Origin: Paenibacillus marchantiophytorum
Lineage (GTDB): Bacteria > Bacillota > Bacilli > Paenibacillales > NBRC-103111
Reading direction: 5' to 3'
Assembly: GCF_014640555.1 (NCBI RefSeq)
Contig: NZ_BMHE01000058.1
Span: 1 to 40,618, forward strand
Length of the DNA stretch: 40,618 nucleotides
Shown: in pieces, positions 16,582 to 25,397 of the stretch
Layout: every line of letters begins with the position of its first letter
Numbering within the stretch: the stretch's first letter is position 1
Notes under the pieces: model-generated
What the model saw: only the letters and a program-made list of their open reading frames with translations
The model's database searches: none
What the model was told of the DNA's origin: nothing
Position numbers and translations under genes: made by a program

Positions 16582-17457
16582 ATGGATATTCGTCAACTTC
16601 GCTATTTCATTGCTATCGCAGAGGAGCAGCAAATTACGGCTGCCGCCCTCCGATTACATATGACACAACCGCCGCTTGGACAGCAATTAAAACTCATGGA
16701 GCAAGAACTCGGGGTCCAACTGGTCATTAGAAACGGCAAAGTATTGGAACTCACCGAAGCTGGACAAGCCTTATATGTGCATGCCCTTCATTTGACCAAG
16801 CTTCTGGAAGAAGCAGAAATGGAAGTGAAAGAAATTGGCATGGGTACGCGAGGCAAATTGCTTATTGGCGTCAACACGTTATCTTCAGCCTTTCTACCTC
16901 AGCTGCTGCGCATTTTTAAAACTCGTTATCCCGAGGTTACCTATAAAATACAGCAAAATGAATCCGCGCAACTTCTTAGACTCATTAGAGAACGAGTGAT
17001 CGAACTTGCTATCGTGCGTCTCCCCTTGGAGCTGCAAGAGTTCCATGTACTGGAGCTTCAGCCTGAGCCTTTTTATTTTGTTGCAGCCACCAACATGGGG
17101 CTTGAATCGCGCGAATTCAGTTACAATGACATTCAGCGTTTTCCGCTCATTTTGCCAAGTGCAGAAGGGCTTGGGTTGTATCAAAGCATTATCGACCAAT
17201 TCACCAAGCGAGGATTGACTGCGAATATCATCGGCGAATGCTCGGATATCGTGACGCTGCTGGCATGGGTATCCTCGGGGGAAGGAACGACGATCGTGCC
17301 GGCTTCCATTCTTAACATGCATCGCGGATATGACATTCAATCCTTTGCCATCGCAGACAGCGCACTCCTGCTCTCTACCGGATTAATTTGGTACAAGAAT
17401 CGCTATTTAACAAAAACAGCACAGCATTTCATTGACCTAATGAAAGAACCGCAATAA
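16582..17457 (+). CDS. LysR-family transcriptional regulator
   Basis: A 291-residue regulator with the winged helix-turn-helix at residues 1-60 (DIRQLRYFIAIAEE, TQPPLGQQLKLMEQELG) and a periplasmic-binding-protein-like effector domain from about 90 to 290. AGGAGG lies seven bases before the ATG. It is divergent from the ankyrin remnant and amidohydrolase genes with 113 bases between and probably activates them in response to an N-heterocyclic substrate or related compound; the effector is unknown. A strong bidirectional terminator follows. Confidence 0.93.
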   Translation: MDIRQLRYFIAIAEEQQITAAALRLHMTQPPLGQQLKLMEQELGVQLVIRNGKVLELTEAGQALYVHALHLTKLLEEAEMEVKEIGMGTRGKLLIGVNTLSSAFLPQLLRIFKTRYPEVTYKIQQNESAQLLRLIRERVIELAIVRLPLELQEFHVLELQPEPFYFVAATNMGLESREFSYNDIQRFPLILPSAEGLGLYQSIIDQFTKRGLTANIIGECSDIVTLLAWVSSGEGTTIVPASILNMHRGYDIQSFAIADSALLLSTGLIWYKNRYLTKTAQHFIDLMKEPQ

Positions 17458-17468
17458 GCCATACACAA

Positions 17469-17515
17469 AAAGGCTGTCTCACAGGTTGAAAACCTAATGA
17501 GCAGCCTCTTTTTTT
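17469..17515. terminator. Strong bidirectional terminator between convergent genes
   Basis: AGGCTG (17471-17476) pairs with CAGCCT (17502-17507), with further CTCA/TGAG and AGGTT/ACCT pairing inside. On the plus strand seven T follow (17509-17515), ending the LysR transcript; on the minus strand TTTTTG follows, ending the long glycosidase/GcvP-like operon. Confidence 0.9.
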
Positions 17516-17516
17516 A

Positions 17517-19076
17517 TCACACCAGTTGAGTCTTCTTCAAATACGCCCGCCAAGTAATGCACCATTGCTTAGGATCATCCAGGGACGATTCATCGTTCCG
17601 GTGTACCGTGCTGTTATGCGGAGCGGAGCGCACAATTTCCGGCTGCGTATAGGCTTCATTCGCAATGTGCTCCAGCGCTTGAATGTATTCATCCAGATCC
17701 TCTTTGGAATACGATTCTGTCGGCTCCAAAGTAAACGGCTGCTTCACGATATACGGGTGGTGAGACGTCCAGTAATGCAGGCCGAAATCACACATGCGGC
17801 GCGTAATATCTTCCGTCGTAACCCCCGTCTCATCCGTAAGCTGCTTCCAGCTGTAGCGAACCTGCTCAAGGCGGCGGCCTTTGATATATGGGGCGCTCGC
17901 TCCGCGGATTTGGAGGATTTTATGATAGAGATAATTGTTATTCAGCACGGCAATTTGGGCGACATCCTTGAGTCCGTCCGGACCAAGACTCATAATCCAG
18001 GCATACGAACGCAGTACCGTCTGGGCAACTCCGTGGAAGCTGCGAACTTTGCCAATGCTGTCAGCCGACTGATTCTTCAAAACATAACGGCTGCCGTCGT
18101 AATCGACAAGCGGCCCTGGCAGGAAACGTTTGAGTTCTTCGCTTACACCAAGAGCGCCCGTAGCTGGACCGCCGCACATATGAGGAGCAGCAAAGGTCTT
18201 ATGCAGATTGAAGAAGCACATGTCGAAGCCCGCTTCCTTCGCTCGCGTAATGCCAAGCAAGCCATTGGCGTTGGCCTGATCGTAGAAGCAAACGCCGCCA
18301 GCTTCGTGAACAGCGTCGGTAAACTCGCGAATCCGGTGGTTGTAGATGCCCGTGTCCTCCGGATTGGCAACGACGAAGCCTGCTGTACGCTCGGAGATGA
18401 CACTCTTCAGCTTCTCCAGATCGGGGAAGCCGTCTTCGTCCGGGTGCAGCGTAATGATTTTATAGCCTTTGACGGCAGCTGTTGCCGCTTGGGAGGGATG
18501 GGAGAAAATCGTCGTGATGATTTCATCCCGCTGTTCCCCTTCCCCCCGTGAATCATGATAAGCGCGAACGATCGAAGCCATAGCCAGCAAAGCCTGAGTG
18601 CCGCTGCTCGGTTGGAAGGAGAAAGCGTCCATCCCGCTGATTTCGCGCATTGCAAGGTCCAGCTTGTAGAAAATCTCCAGCATCCCCTGAACCGAGTCTG
18701 CCTCCTGCAAGGGATGAAGCTCCATCATATGGGGCGTACGGATCAGCATTTCGTTGATACGCGGGATGTATTTCATCGTACAAGTGCCTTGTCCGATCTC
18801 TACATTCAAATCGGAGCCCAGCGTTTCCTGAGATAGGCGCAAATAATGCCTAAGCACTTTGGCTTGCCCGATTTCGGGTAAAGCCGGCGCTGATTTCCGC
18901 TTCATAGATGATGGGATACGTCCGATGCCGTCCCCCACTTCAGCTGCAATGCCAGCCTCTGTTCCTGGCGGAATGACACCTCGCTCACCCTCACGGTGAA
19001 GCTCAAAGATGACTGGCTCATCCCATTTGGCTTGATGAAAATTACGGACTTTATGATCTCGGCGAATTCGTTTCAT
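17517..19076 (-). CDS. Divergent GcvPB-like PLP-dependent enzyme (glycine decarboxylase subunit 2 family)
   Basis: A 519-residue fold-type I PLP protein of the GcvPB family. The ATG at 19076 follows AAGGA by nine bases. The family frame is clear: GTCTMKY (97-103), the DQANANGLLG region and the PLP lysine in NLHKTF (Lys293). Several signature blocks differ from true GcvPB. The glycine-rich loop after the lysine is PHMCGGPAT rather than PHGGGGPG. The usual HGTNPASA segment is HPSQAATA (193-200). The AAGAHGE block is SSGTQAL. It follows the GcvPA-like gene by 29 bases and should form a heteromer with it. No gcvT, gcvH or lpd gene is nearby, and the locus otherwise handles sugars. I infer a PLP enzyme on another amino substrate; plain glycine decarboxylase is the alternative. 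Confidence 0.85.
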   Translation of the reverse strand: MKRIRRDHKVRNFHQAKWDEPVIFELHREGERGVIPPGTEAGIAAEVGDGIGRIPSSMKRKSAPALPEIGQAKVLRHYLRLSQETLGSDLNVEIGQGTCTMKYIPRINEMLIRTPHMMELHPLQEADSVQGMLEIFYKLDLAMREISGMDAFSFQPSSGTQALLAMASIVRAYHDSRGEGEQRDEIITTIFSHPSQAATAAVKGYKIITLHPDEDGFPDLEKLKSVISERTAGFVVANPEDTGIYNHRIREFTDAVHEAGGVCFYDQANANGLLGITRAKEAGFDMCFFNLHKTFAAPHMCGGPATGALGVSEELKRFLPGPLVDYDGSRYVLKNQSADSIGKVRSFHGVAQTVLRSYAWIMSLGPDGLKDVAQIAVLNNNYLYHKILQIRGASAPYIKGRRLEQVRYSWKQLTDETGVTTEDITRRMCDFGLHYWTSHHPYIVKQPFTLEPTESYSKEDLDEYIQALEHIANEAYTQPEIVRSAPHNSTVHRNDESSLDDPKQWCITWRAYLKKTQLV

Positions 19077-19105
19077 GGCGTTCCGTCCTTTCTCTATATG
19101 GTCGA

Positions 19106-20521
19106 TCACGGTTTGCGAACGATAGTTTGAATGGTGTCTGCTAAGCGATCCAGATCGGTTTGCGAATGAATTTCCGTCACACAATAGAGCGCACATTGTC
19201 CCCATGCCGGGAACGAAGCGGACAAATCTTTGCCGCCGAATATCCCCGCATCGGACAACCGCGCATTAATTTGAGCGACCGTTAGCCCCGTATCGTTGAA
19301 ATCAACAACAAACTCTTTGAAGAAAGCTGTTTCCCCGAATCGCAGGGAAATTCCAGGAATAGCGGATAATTTCATCGCCGCGTACTGCGACTTCTGCATA
19401 ATGGTCTCGCCAACCTCCTGCATGCCGGCAGGCCCCAGCAAAGACAGGTAGACACCTGCGGTTATTCCCCATAAGGCCGTCTGGGTACCGACAGACTCCT
19501 TCCCCTTCTCCCTAAGCGCGAAGGAGGTACGCTCATAGGCCACGTCGCCGAAGCCATACTCGCCCTCTACCTCCGTTGGCACGATGCCGAACAGCCGTGA
19601 AGGATATTCCATGACGTAGGTCTCTTCATCGCGCGTTGCGATGAATCCGGCCTGACCGCCGCCGTAATTCATATGCATGCCTAGCGGCTGCAAATCCCCA
19701 CAGACGATATCGGCGCCATATTGGCTTGGCGGCTGTAGAACGCCAAGGGAAATCGGATCTACGCCAACGATGCAGATCGCATCCACAGAATGCGCAAGCT
19801 CCGATATGTCCTGTCCTTGGTCTTCGATGATGCCCAGGTAACCCGGATTCTCGAAGTATACCGCCGCTACATCGCTGGTTAGCTTGCTGCGCAAATCAGC
19901 CAAGTCCATCTTGCCGGTTGCCTCGTCGATCTCCACAAAGCGCAGCTCCATCACAGGAGTACAGTAGTTGTTTATGATCATCACTTTGTCGGGATCGACT
20001 GATCTTGGAAGCAGGGCAGCACGGCGGCCTGTTAGGCGGCCAGCCATCCGGATAGCGGTTGAGGCCGCTTGCGCCCAGTCGAAGGTGGGAACATTCACGA
20101 CGTCCATATCCACAAGTTCAGCCATCAGACTTTGATACTCGAACAGCGTTTGGAATCGTCCGTGATCTTCATAGGGTTCACCGGCATAGGCGGTCACGAA
20201 TTCGGAACGCTGATTGATTTCGTCACAGACAGCCGGAATGAAATGCTGCCAACAGCCCGCTCCGAGGAAATTCAGATACGCAGCGCCATGCTTATTCTTG
20301 GCAAGCAGGCCGTCGATATGACGGCGCAGCTCATATTCCGTCATAGCTGGCGGGAGATTCATTGCCCGATTCAGCTTCAAGCTATCCGGGATGGCGTCAT
20401 GAAGCTGGTCCATCGAAGTCAGACCGATCTCCTTGAGCATCGCATCGCGAACCTCAGGCACGGTATTGGGTATATAAGGATGGGCATAAGTTCTGTTATT
20501 AGGCAAAGGTAACGCCTCCAT
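19106..20521 (-). CDS. Divergent GcvPA-like PLP-family protein (glycine decarboxylase subunit 1 family)
   Basis: A 471-residue homologue of GcvPA, the subunit that completes the glycine decarboxylase active site. The family trace runs through YLNFLGAGCWQHFIP, RSEFVTAY, FEYQSLMAEL, DPISLGVL and GADIVCGDLQPLG. Positions near the substrate differ: the canonical TPYQPEISQG is AGEPYEDHGR, and the canonical MYDGGTAL is TFDWAQAA. The later REQHIRR..KATSNIC block is also changed, to ALREKGKESVGTQTA. It is 99 bases downstream of the SDR gene and 29 bases upstream of the GcvPB-like gene, in one direction. Heteromer formation with the latter is expected from the family. Substrate unknown. Confidence 0.85.
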   Translation of the reverse strand: MEALPLPNNRTYAHPYIPNTVPEVRDAMLKEIGLTSMDQLHDAIPDSLKLNRAMNLPPAMTEYELRRHIDGLLAKNKHGAAYLNFLGAGCWQHFIPAVCDEINQRSEFVTAYAGEPYEDHGRFQTLFEYQSLMAELVDMDVVNVPTFDWAQAASTAIRMAGRLTGRRAALLPRSVDPDKVMIINNYCTPVMELRFVEIDEATGKMDLADLRSKLTSDVAAVYFENPGYLGIIEDQGQDISELAHSVDAICIVGVDPISLGVLQPPSQYGADIVCGDLQPLGMHMNYGGGQAGFIATRDEETYVMEYPSRLFGIVPTEVEGEYGFGDVAYERTSFALREKGKESVGTQTALWGITAGVYLSLLGPAGMQEVGETIMQKSQYAAMKLSAIPGISLRFGETAFFKEFVVDFNDTGLTVAQINARLSDAGIFGGKDLSASFPAWGQCALYCVTEIHSQTDLDRLADTIQTIVRKP

Positions 20522-20620
20522 TCATCGGTGTGTACTTATCGATTTATACGCTTAGATTCTTAGCTTGCCGAGCGGGCTAGCCCGCTGAGCGCTTGGGCAA
20601 AAGCCGGACGCGAATCGTCC

Positions 20621-21403
20621 TCAGGCGATGCCGCCGCCATCCACAACAAGCACGCTTCCTGTGACCCAGGAAGACATATCACTCGCTAGAAACAGCACCG
20701 CATTGGCGATATCGCGCGGCGTGCCTAATCGCTCCAGCGGGCGACCGCCAGCCGAGGCAACCAGGAATTCAGCTTCATTGCGTTGAAGCTGTTTGGCCTC
20801 ATCACGCAGCAGCGGCGTGTCCGTATCGCCAGGCGATACGCAATTCACGCGGATTTTGGCGACACCATGATCGATCGCCATCGCTCGTGTTAAATTCACA
20901 ACGCCGGCTTTGGCCGCGCAGTAGGCGGCAGCGCGATCCCCGCCTTTAAGCCCCCAGCCGGAACCGGAGTTGATGATGCTGCCTCCACCTTCGCGCTCCA
21001 TGATAGGAACGATGTATTTGGACAGCAGATACACGCCCTTCAAAGAGACATCGATCACCAAGTCCCAATCGCGTTCTTCCAGCTCAACAACCGTTTTACG
21101 ACGAATGATCCCGGCGTTGTTGAACAGAATATCAATTCGCCCATGTGCAGCATCGATCTCGGCTGCAACACGCTCGCAATCGGCAGAGGAAGAAACGTCA
21201 CAACGGTAGAAACTTGCTTGACCTCCCTGTTGTCGAATACCAGTCACCGCTTGTTCCCCTTGCGCTTCATTAATATCGAGCAGGATCGAATAGGCTCCAC
21301 AGTTGGCCAGCAGTTCAGCTGTCGCCAGACCAATTCCTGAGGCACCGCCAGTGACAACCGCTATTTTTCCCGTTAAGTTCAATATGTCTTGTACGTTAAG
21401 CAT
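20621..21403 (-). CDS. Short-chain dehydrogenase/reductase (classical SDR)
   Basis: A 260-residue NAD(P)-dependent oxidoreductase. It has the cofactor motif TGGASGIG, the NNAG strand, catalytic Ser in INSGSGW, YCAAK (Tyr and Lys) and the VSPG segment; it ends with the usual VVDGG. An Asp after the second strand (LLDIN) favours NAD over NADP. GGAGG lies nine bases before the ATG, which overlaps the end of the GH2 gene by eight bases, so expression is coupled. It may oxidise a sugar or a hydroxy-amino acid released by the glycosidases and pass it to the GcvP-like pair (inference). Confidence 0.92.
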   Translation of the reverse strand: MLNVQDILNLTGKIAVVTGGASGIGLATAELLANCGAYSILLDINEAQGEQAVTGIRQQGGQASFYRCDVSSSADCERVAAEIDAAHGRIDILFNNAGIIRRKTVVELEERDWDLVIDVSLKGVYLLSKYIVPIMEREGGGSIINSGSGWGLKGGDRAAAYCAAKAGVVNLTRAMAIDHGVAKIRVNCVSPGDTDTPLLRDEAKQLQRNEAEFLVASAGGRPLERLGTPRDIANAVLFLASDMSSWVTGSVLVVDGGGIA

Positions 21404-24400
21404 GGTTAGTTCCCTCCTGTTGTGGCTCGTTCGTGTTCATTTCTCGTCTCATTTGATGGCTCAGCCGCTCCGCTTGGGCATCTTCAGATAGATAGGGCTT
21501 AAGCAGCATCCTGAAACGGAATGCTTCTGATGCGACTGCGTTCTCTGGCGATTGAGCAGGTCCACAGCTATTGCTGCCCAGACCATTCTGTCTGTAGTCC
21601 AAATTCAGTGTTATGAAGTCCCGCGCGACAAGATCAGTCGCATGTTTGGCTGCTTCCAAGTCAGCGTCCGTATAGCGTCTTGCGCTGAATTCAAGGGTCG
21701 GCGCTCCTGCTGCAAGCAGGCCAGTCCCGGCGCCATCCGTCATCGACACCCATCTGACATCGGTGCGGTTGCCATTTTCCTGCGGATAAATATAAGGTGT
21801 GAATAAGTCATCTACCGACTTCTGATAAACACCGAACCGTCCCGCTTCTTTACTATCCGAGTAGCTCTCTCCAGGGCCGCGTCCATACCATTTCACAGCA
21901 TCCATGTCTCCTGGAATCTCCATTTGCAGTCCAATCTTAGGAAGCATCGCAGGCGGTTTGCCTTCCGGAACACCTTGCACGTCAATGATGATGAGCCCTG
22001 AACCTGTTAGAGTGTAAGTCGTCTCACATCGGAAGCCCCAGTCGAATACCGGAGGCGCGATGCGTGACTCCCACGTTATCCGAATCGTCCCCTCATTCAC
22101 CCGCTCCCAGCGGCAGTGATCGATCCGTTCGCTGAGTCTATCGAGATAAGCCTTGCGCCAGTCTGGCAGGACATACATGTCGTTATCAATCGGCGCACGC
22201 CAGAAATTGAGACGCGGCCCTGCGTTCATAAGATCCTTGCCGTTAATTCGCAGTGATCTAATTCCGGCAAGACGGGTATCGAACGTGATCGTAAATAAAT
22301 CATTCGTGAGGATAAGCTCGCGATCTTTCTCCAGGCAAATCAAGCTGCGAATCGGCAGACTAGCTGCTTCTGAAACGTTGTTCTCAACTGCACTTAGCGC
22401 GAATTGTCCCCAAGCTATCTCATGTCCTTGCTCGCCCCAGATGCAATCCGATGCAAGCGTGAAGCCGATATTCAACCAGCGCTCAGCCCCCTGCTCCAAG
22501 AAGGCAACCTGACGATCTGCTTGGAATGGAATGCTCAGTTCTGCACTTTCACCAGGATCAATACGCGGCAGAACCAAAATGCCGCTTTGGACAGTCTGAC
22601 CTTCTACCGTTACGCTCCAATCGGCGTGGAGGTGATCGAGAGTCACAAAGTCATAGCGATTCGTGATCCGTATGCGATCCTCTTTGATATGCTCGACTCG
22701 AACAGGCTCGATAATTTTCTTGTATTCAATAAGACCTGGCGAAGGTGTCCGATCCGGCCGTACAAGACCATCAATGACAAAATTACTGTTGTTCGGCACA
22801 TCGCCATAGTCTCCGCCATATGCGTAGTCGTCTCTGCCATCCGCTGTCTTCCTGCGAATTCCGTGGTCGATCCATTCCCAGACGAAACCACCCTGCAGCC
22901 TTCTATAAGCATCGAAAGTATCAAAATAAGGTCTAAGCCCGCCAGGGCCATTCCCCATGGCATGCGCGAATTCGCATAGAATATGCGGTTTCGGATGATC
23001 AATCAGCTGACCGAAGCCTGCCATTTTCTCCACTGAGGAGTACATGGTGCTCACAATATCGCACACTTCCGCTTCACGATCTTCTTCATAATGAATAAGC
23101 CGGGTTGGATCTGCTTGTTTGCACCACGCTGACATCGCCCGGAAATTGCAGCCGAAGCCAGACTCATTGCCGAGTGACCAGAATAGAACCGAAGGATGAT
23201 TCTTGTCGCGCTCCACCATGCGGCGCACGCGGTCTACATAAGCTTCCTGCCAGGCAGGATCATCGCTTAACCGGGAAATATTGCCCAGAGGCTCGAAGCC
23301 ATGGGTTTCCAAATCGGTTTCTTCCATGACATACAAGCCATATTCATCGCAAATATCATAGAACCGCGGATCGTTCGGATAATGGGCCGTTCTGACCGCA
23401 TTGATATTATGCTGCTTCATCATCTTCACATCTTGAATCATCGTCGTTAGGGTTACTGTACGTCCTGTATCCGGATGGTGATCATGGCGGTTTACACCTT
23501 TGAGCATGATCGCTTTGCCGTTCACCAAGAACTGGCCGTCCTTCACTTCGATCTTCCGGAAGCCCACGCGCTGGGCAACTGTCTCTACCACTTTATCGTT
23601 GTGATCTACTAGACTTATGGCCAAATGATAGAGTGACGGAGCTTCAGCGCTCCATAGCGCAGGCTTCGTGACCGGCATGGAAAACACGAGGATCGTCTTT
23701 TCGCTAGCCGCATCAGCGATCTGCTTTTCGGCCGAAACAACATGCGCCCCTGCGCTATCCAACAGTTCCAGCAGGAGTTTCCTTTGCAGCGCTTCGCCTT
23801 GCAATTCAACCTCAACAGATAATGTCGCATCGCTGTAGGCTGCGTCCAATTCCGTCACAATCCGGTAGTCCACGATCCGCGCGGAGGATGGCTCCGAAAT
23901 TAGATACACATCGCGGAAAATACCACTCATATACCACATGTCCTGGTCTTCTAGATAGCTGCCGTCTGACCACTGATAGACGCGCACTGCCATGCGATTG
24001 ATTCCCTGATTTATATAGGGGGTCAAATCAAACTCTGACGTCAATCGGCTGCCTTGGCTGTAACCAACGAATGCCCCGTTCACCCATACATGGAAAGCAC
24101 TGTCCACGCCATCGAATTTCACGGCCAGCTTCCTGCCGTCCCAGTGTGGAGGAAGCTCAAACTCTCGCACATAGCTGCCTGTTGGATTATCGTTAGGCAC
24201 ATGCGGAGGATTAACCGGGAACGGATAATATAAGTCCGTATAATGAGGGCTTCCATAGCCCTTCAACTGCCAGTGGCTCGGAACCTGGATCTCATCCCAA
24301 CCCGACAGGTCATAATTCTTTTCGTAAAAATCATCCGGCGCCCATTCAGGCCCCTTCGCATAATGAAACTTCCAATTGCCATTCAAGGATTTGAACCACG

Positions 24401-24533
24401 GGGAGCTCCCGCGATCATAGCTCAAAGCCCCGGTCCGATCGGAATGCGGGATGAAATACGCCCGACTCTTCGTACGATTGCGCTCCAGCACCGCCAGATT
24501 ATCCCAATCGCGTGTCACTTTCTCGTTACGCAT
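21396..24533 (-). CDS. lacZ: LacZ-type beta-galactosidase, glycoside hydrolase family 2
   Basis: A 1045-residue GH2 enzyme, the normal length for LacZ. The order is: sugar-binding jelly-roll (about 45-215), immunoglobulin-like domain (220-330), TIM barrel (about 335-620), then a linker domain and a C-terminal beta-sandwich. The GH2 signature NAVRTAHYPNDPRFYDICDE is complete, Glu457 in GNESG is the acid/base and Glu521 in CEFAHAMGN the nucleophile. There is no signal peptide, so it acts in the cytoplasm on imported sugar. GAGGAG stands eight bases before the ATG. It follows the permease gene by 51 bases and overlaps the SDR gene. The exact glycoside may not be lactose; LacZ-type GH2 enzymes also cut other beta-galactosides. 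Confidence 0.93.
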   Translation of the reverse strand: MRNEKVTRDWDNLAVLERNRTKSRAYFIPHSDRTGALSYDRGSSPWFKSLNGNWKFHYAKGPEWAPDDFYEKNYDLSGWDEIQVPSHWQLKGYGSPHYTDLYYPFPVNPPHVPNDNPTGSYVREFELPPHWDGRKLAVKFDGVDSAFHVWVNGAFVGYSQGSRLTSEFDLTPYINQGINRMAVRVYQWSDGSYLEDQDMWYMSGIFRDVYLISEPSSARIVDYRIVTELDAAYSDATLSVEVELQGEALQRKLLLELLDSAGAHVVSAEKQIADAASEKTILVFSMPVTKPALWSAEAPSLYHLAISLVDHNDKVVETVAQRVGFRKIEVKDGQFLVNGKAIMLKGVNRHDHHPDTGRTVTLTTMIQDVKMMKQHNINAVRTAHYPNDPRFYDICDEYGLYVMEETDLETHGFEPLGNISRLSDDPAWQEAYVDRVRRMVERDKNHPSVLFWSLGNESGFGCNFRAMSAWCKQADPTRLIHYEEDREAEVCDIVSTMYSSVEKMAGFGQLIDHPKPHILCEFAHAMGNGPGGLRPYFDTFDAYRRLQGGFVWEWIDHGIRRKTADGRDDYAYGGDYGDVPNNSNFVIDGLVRPDRTPSPGLIEYKKIIEPVRVEHIKEDRIRITNRYDFVTLDHLHADWSVTVEGQTVQSGILVLPRIDPGESAELSIPFQADRQVAFLEQGAERWLNIGFTLASDCIWGEQGHEIAWGQFALSAVENNVSEAASLPIRSLICLEKDRELILTNDLFTITFDTRLAGIRSLRINGKDLMNAGPRLNFWRAPIDNDMYVLPDWRKAYLDRLSERIDHCRWERVNEGTIRITWESRIAPPVFDWGFRCETTYTLTGSGLIIIDVQGVPEGKPPAMLPKIGLQMEIPGDMDAVKWYGRGPGESYSDSKEAGRFGVYQKSVDDLFTPYIYPQENGNRTDVRWVSMTDGAGTGLLAAGAPTLEFSARRYTDADLEAAKHATDLVARDFITLNLDYRQNGLGSNSCGPAQSPENAVASEAFRFRMLLKPYLSEDAQAERLSHQMRREMNTNEPQQEGTNHA

Positions 24534-24584
24534 GGCTGCTTCTCCTCTCGTCTCTCTATCATTCTATCTCTACGAATCTTGCAT

Positions 24585-25397
24585 CTATCCTTTAATTCCC
24601 GTACCTGCGATACCGCCCACAATATAACGCTGCGCGAAAAAGAAAACAGCCAGCGGCGGGATGGAGATCAGGCAGGTGATTGCCATAATGGACTGCATAT
24701 CGACGCCGAACATGCCTTTGAACTGCGATAATCCAAGCGTCAATGTATATTTCGATTGATCATTCAGGAAAATGAGCGGTCCCAGATAATCGTTCCAACA
24801 GCTCATCATCTGAAACACGCCGATTAAGATCAGCGACGGTCCCATGAGAGGAACGATAATCCGCACGAGAATAGCGAATTTATTCGCTCCATCGATGGTA
24901 GCTGCCTCATCTAATTCACGAGGAAGCGTGAGGATGAACTGTCTCAGCAAGAAAATGTAGTACGCTGAACCGAAAAACGATGGAACAATAAGCGGTTTGA
25001 GCGTATTAATCCAGCCCAGATAGTTAAATTCCATGTACTGTGGAATCATGGTAACTTCCCACGGAATCATCATCGTTGCGAGCACAATCAGAAACAACAG
25101 ATCGCGCCCTTTAAATTCAAATCTCGCGAACCCGTAGGCTACGAGCGTGCAGGATATCAGTTGGCCCAGCGTGGAAAGCAACGTCACGATGACGGTATTT
25201 TTCAGGAATAAGTTAAACGGCTGAATCGTCCACGCATCGGCGAAATTGCCGAATTTCCAAACAGAAGGAATCCATTTAGGCGGGAAAAGGTACAGCTCGG
25301 TTGGCGATTTCAGCGCCGTCGTCACCGCCCAGAACAGCGGAGCGACGAACAACAGCGAGCAGACAATCAGCAGGCCATAGACGACTACCCGTTTCAT
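24585..25397 (-). CDS. Sugar ABC importer permease (MalG/CUT1 type)
   Basis: A 270-residue membrane protein with six hydrophobic segments and a clear EAA loop (ELDEAATIDGANKFAILVRI, about 160-180), the contact site for an ATPase. It overlaps the upstream permease by four bases. No ATPase gene lies in this operon; CUT1 systems of this order often use a shared MsmX-type ATPase encoded elsewhere. It forms the channel with the permease at 25394-26389. Confidence 0.93.
   Translation of the reverse strand: MKRVVVYGLLIVCSLLFVAPLFWAVTTALKSPTELYLFPPKWIPSVWKFGNFADAWTIQPFNLFLKNTVIVTLLSTLGQLISCTLVAYGFARFEFKGRDLLFLIVLATMMIPWEVTMIPQYMEFNYLGWINTLKPLIVPSFFGSAYYIFLLRQFILTLPRELDEAATIDGANKFAILVRIIVPLMGPSLILIGVFQMMSCWNDYLGPLIFLNDQSKYTLTLGLSQFKGMFGVDMQSIMAITCLISIPPLAVFFFAQRYIVGGIAGTGIKG

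Noticed and set aside
17526..18551. 341-codon plus-strand ORF
   Set aside because: It is the reverse-strand image of the GcvPB-like gene and shows no family motif.
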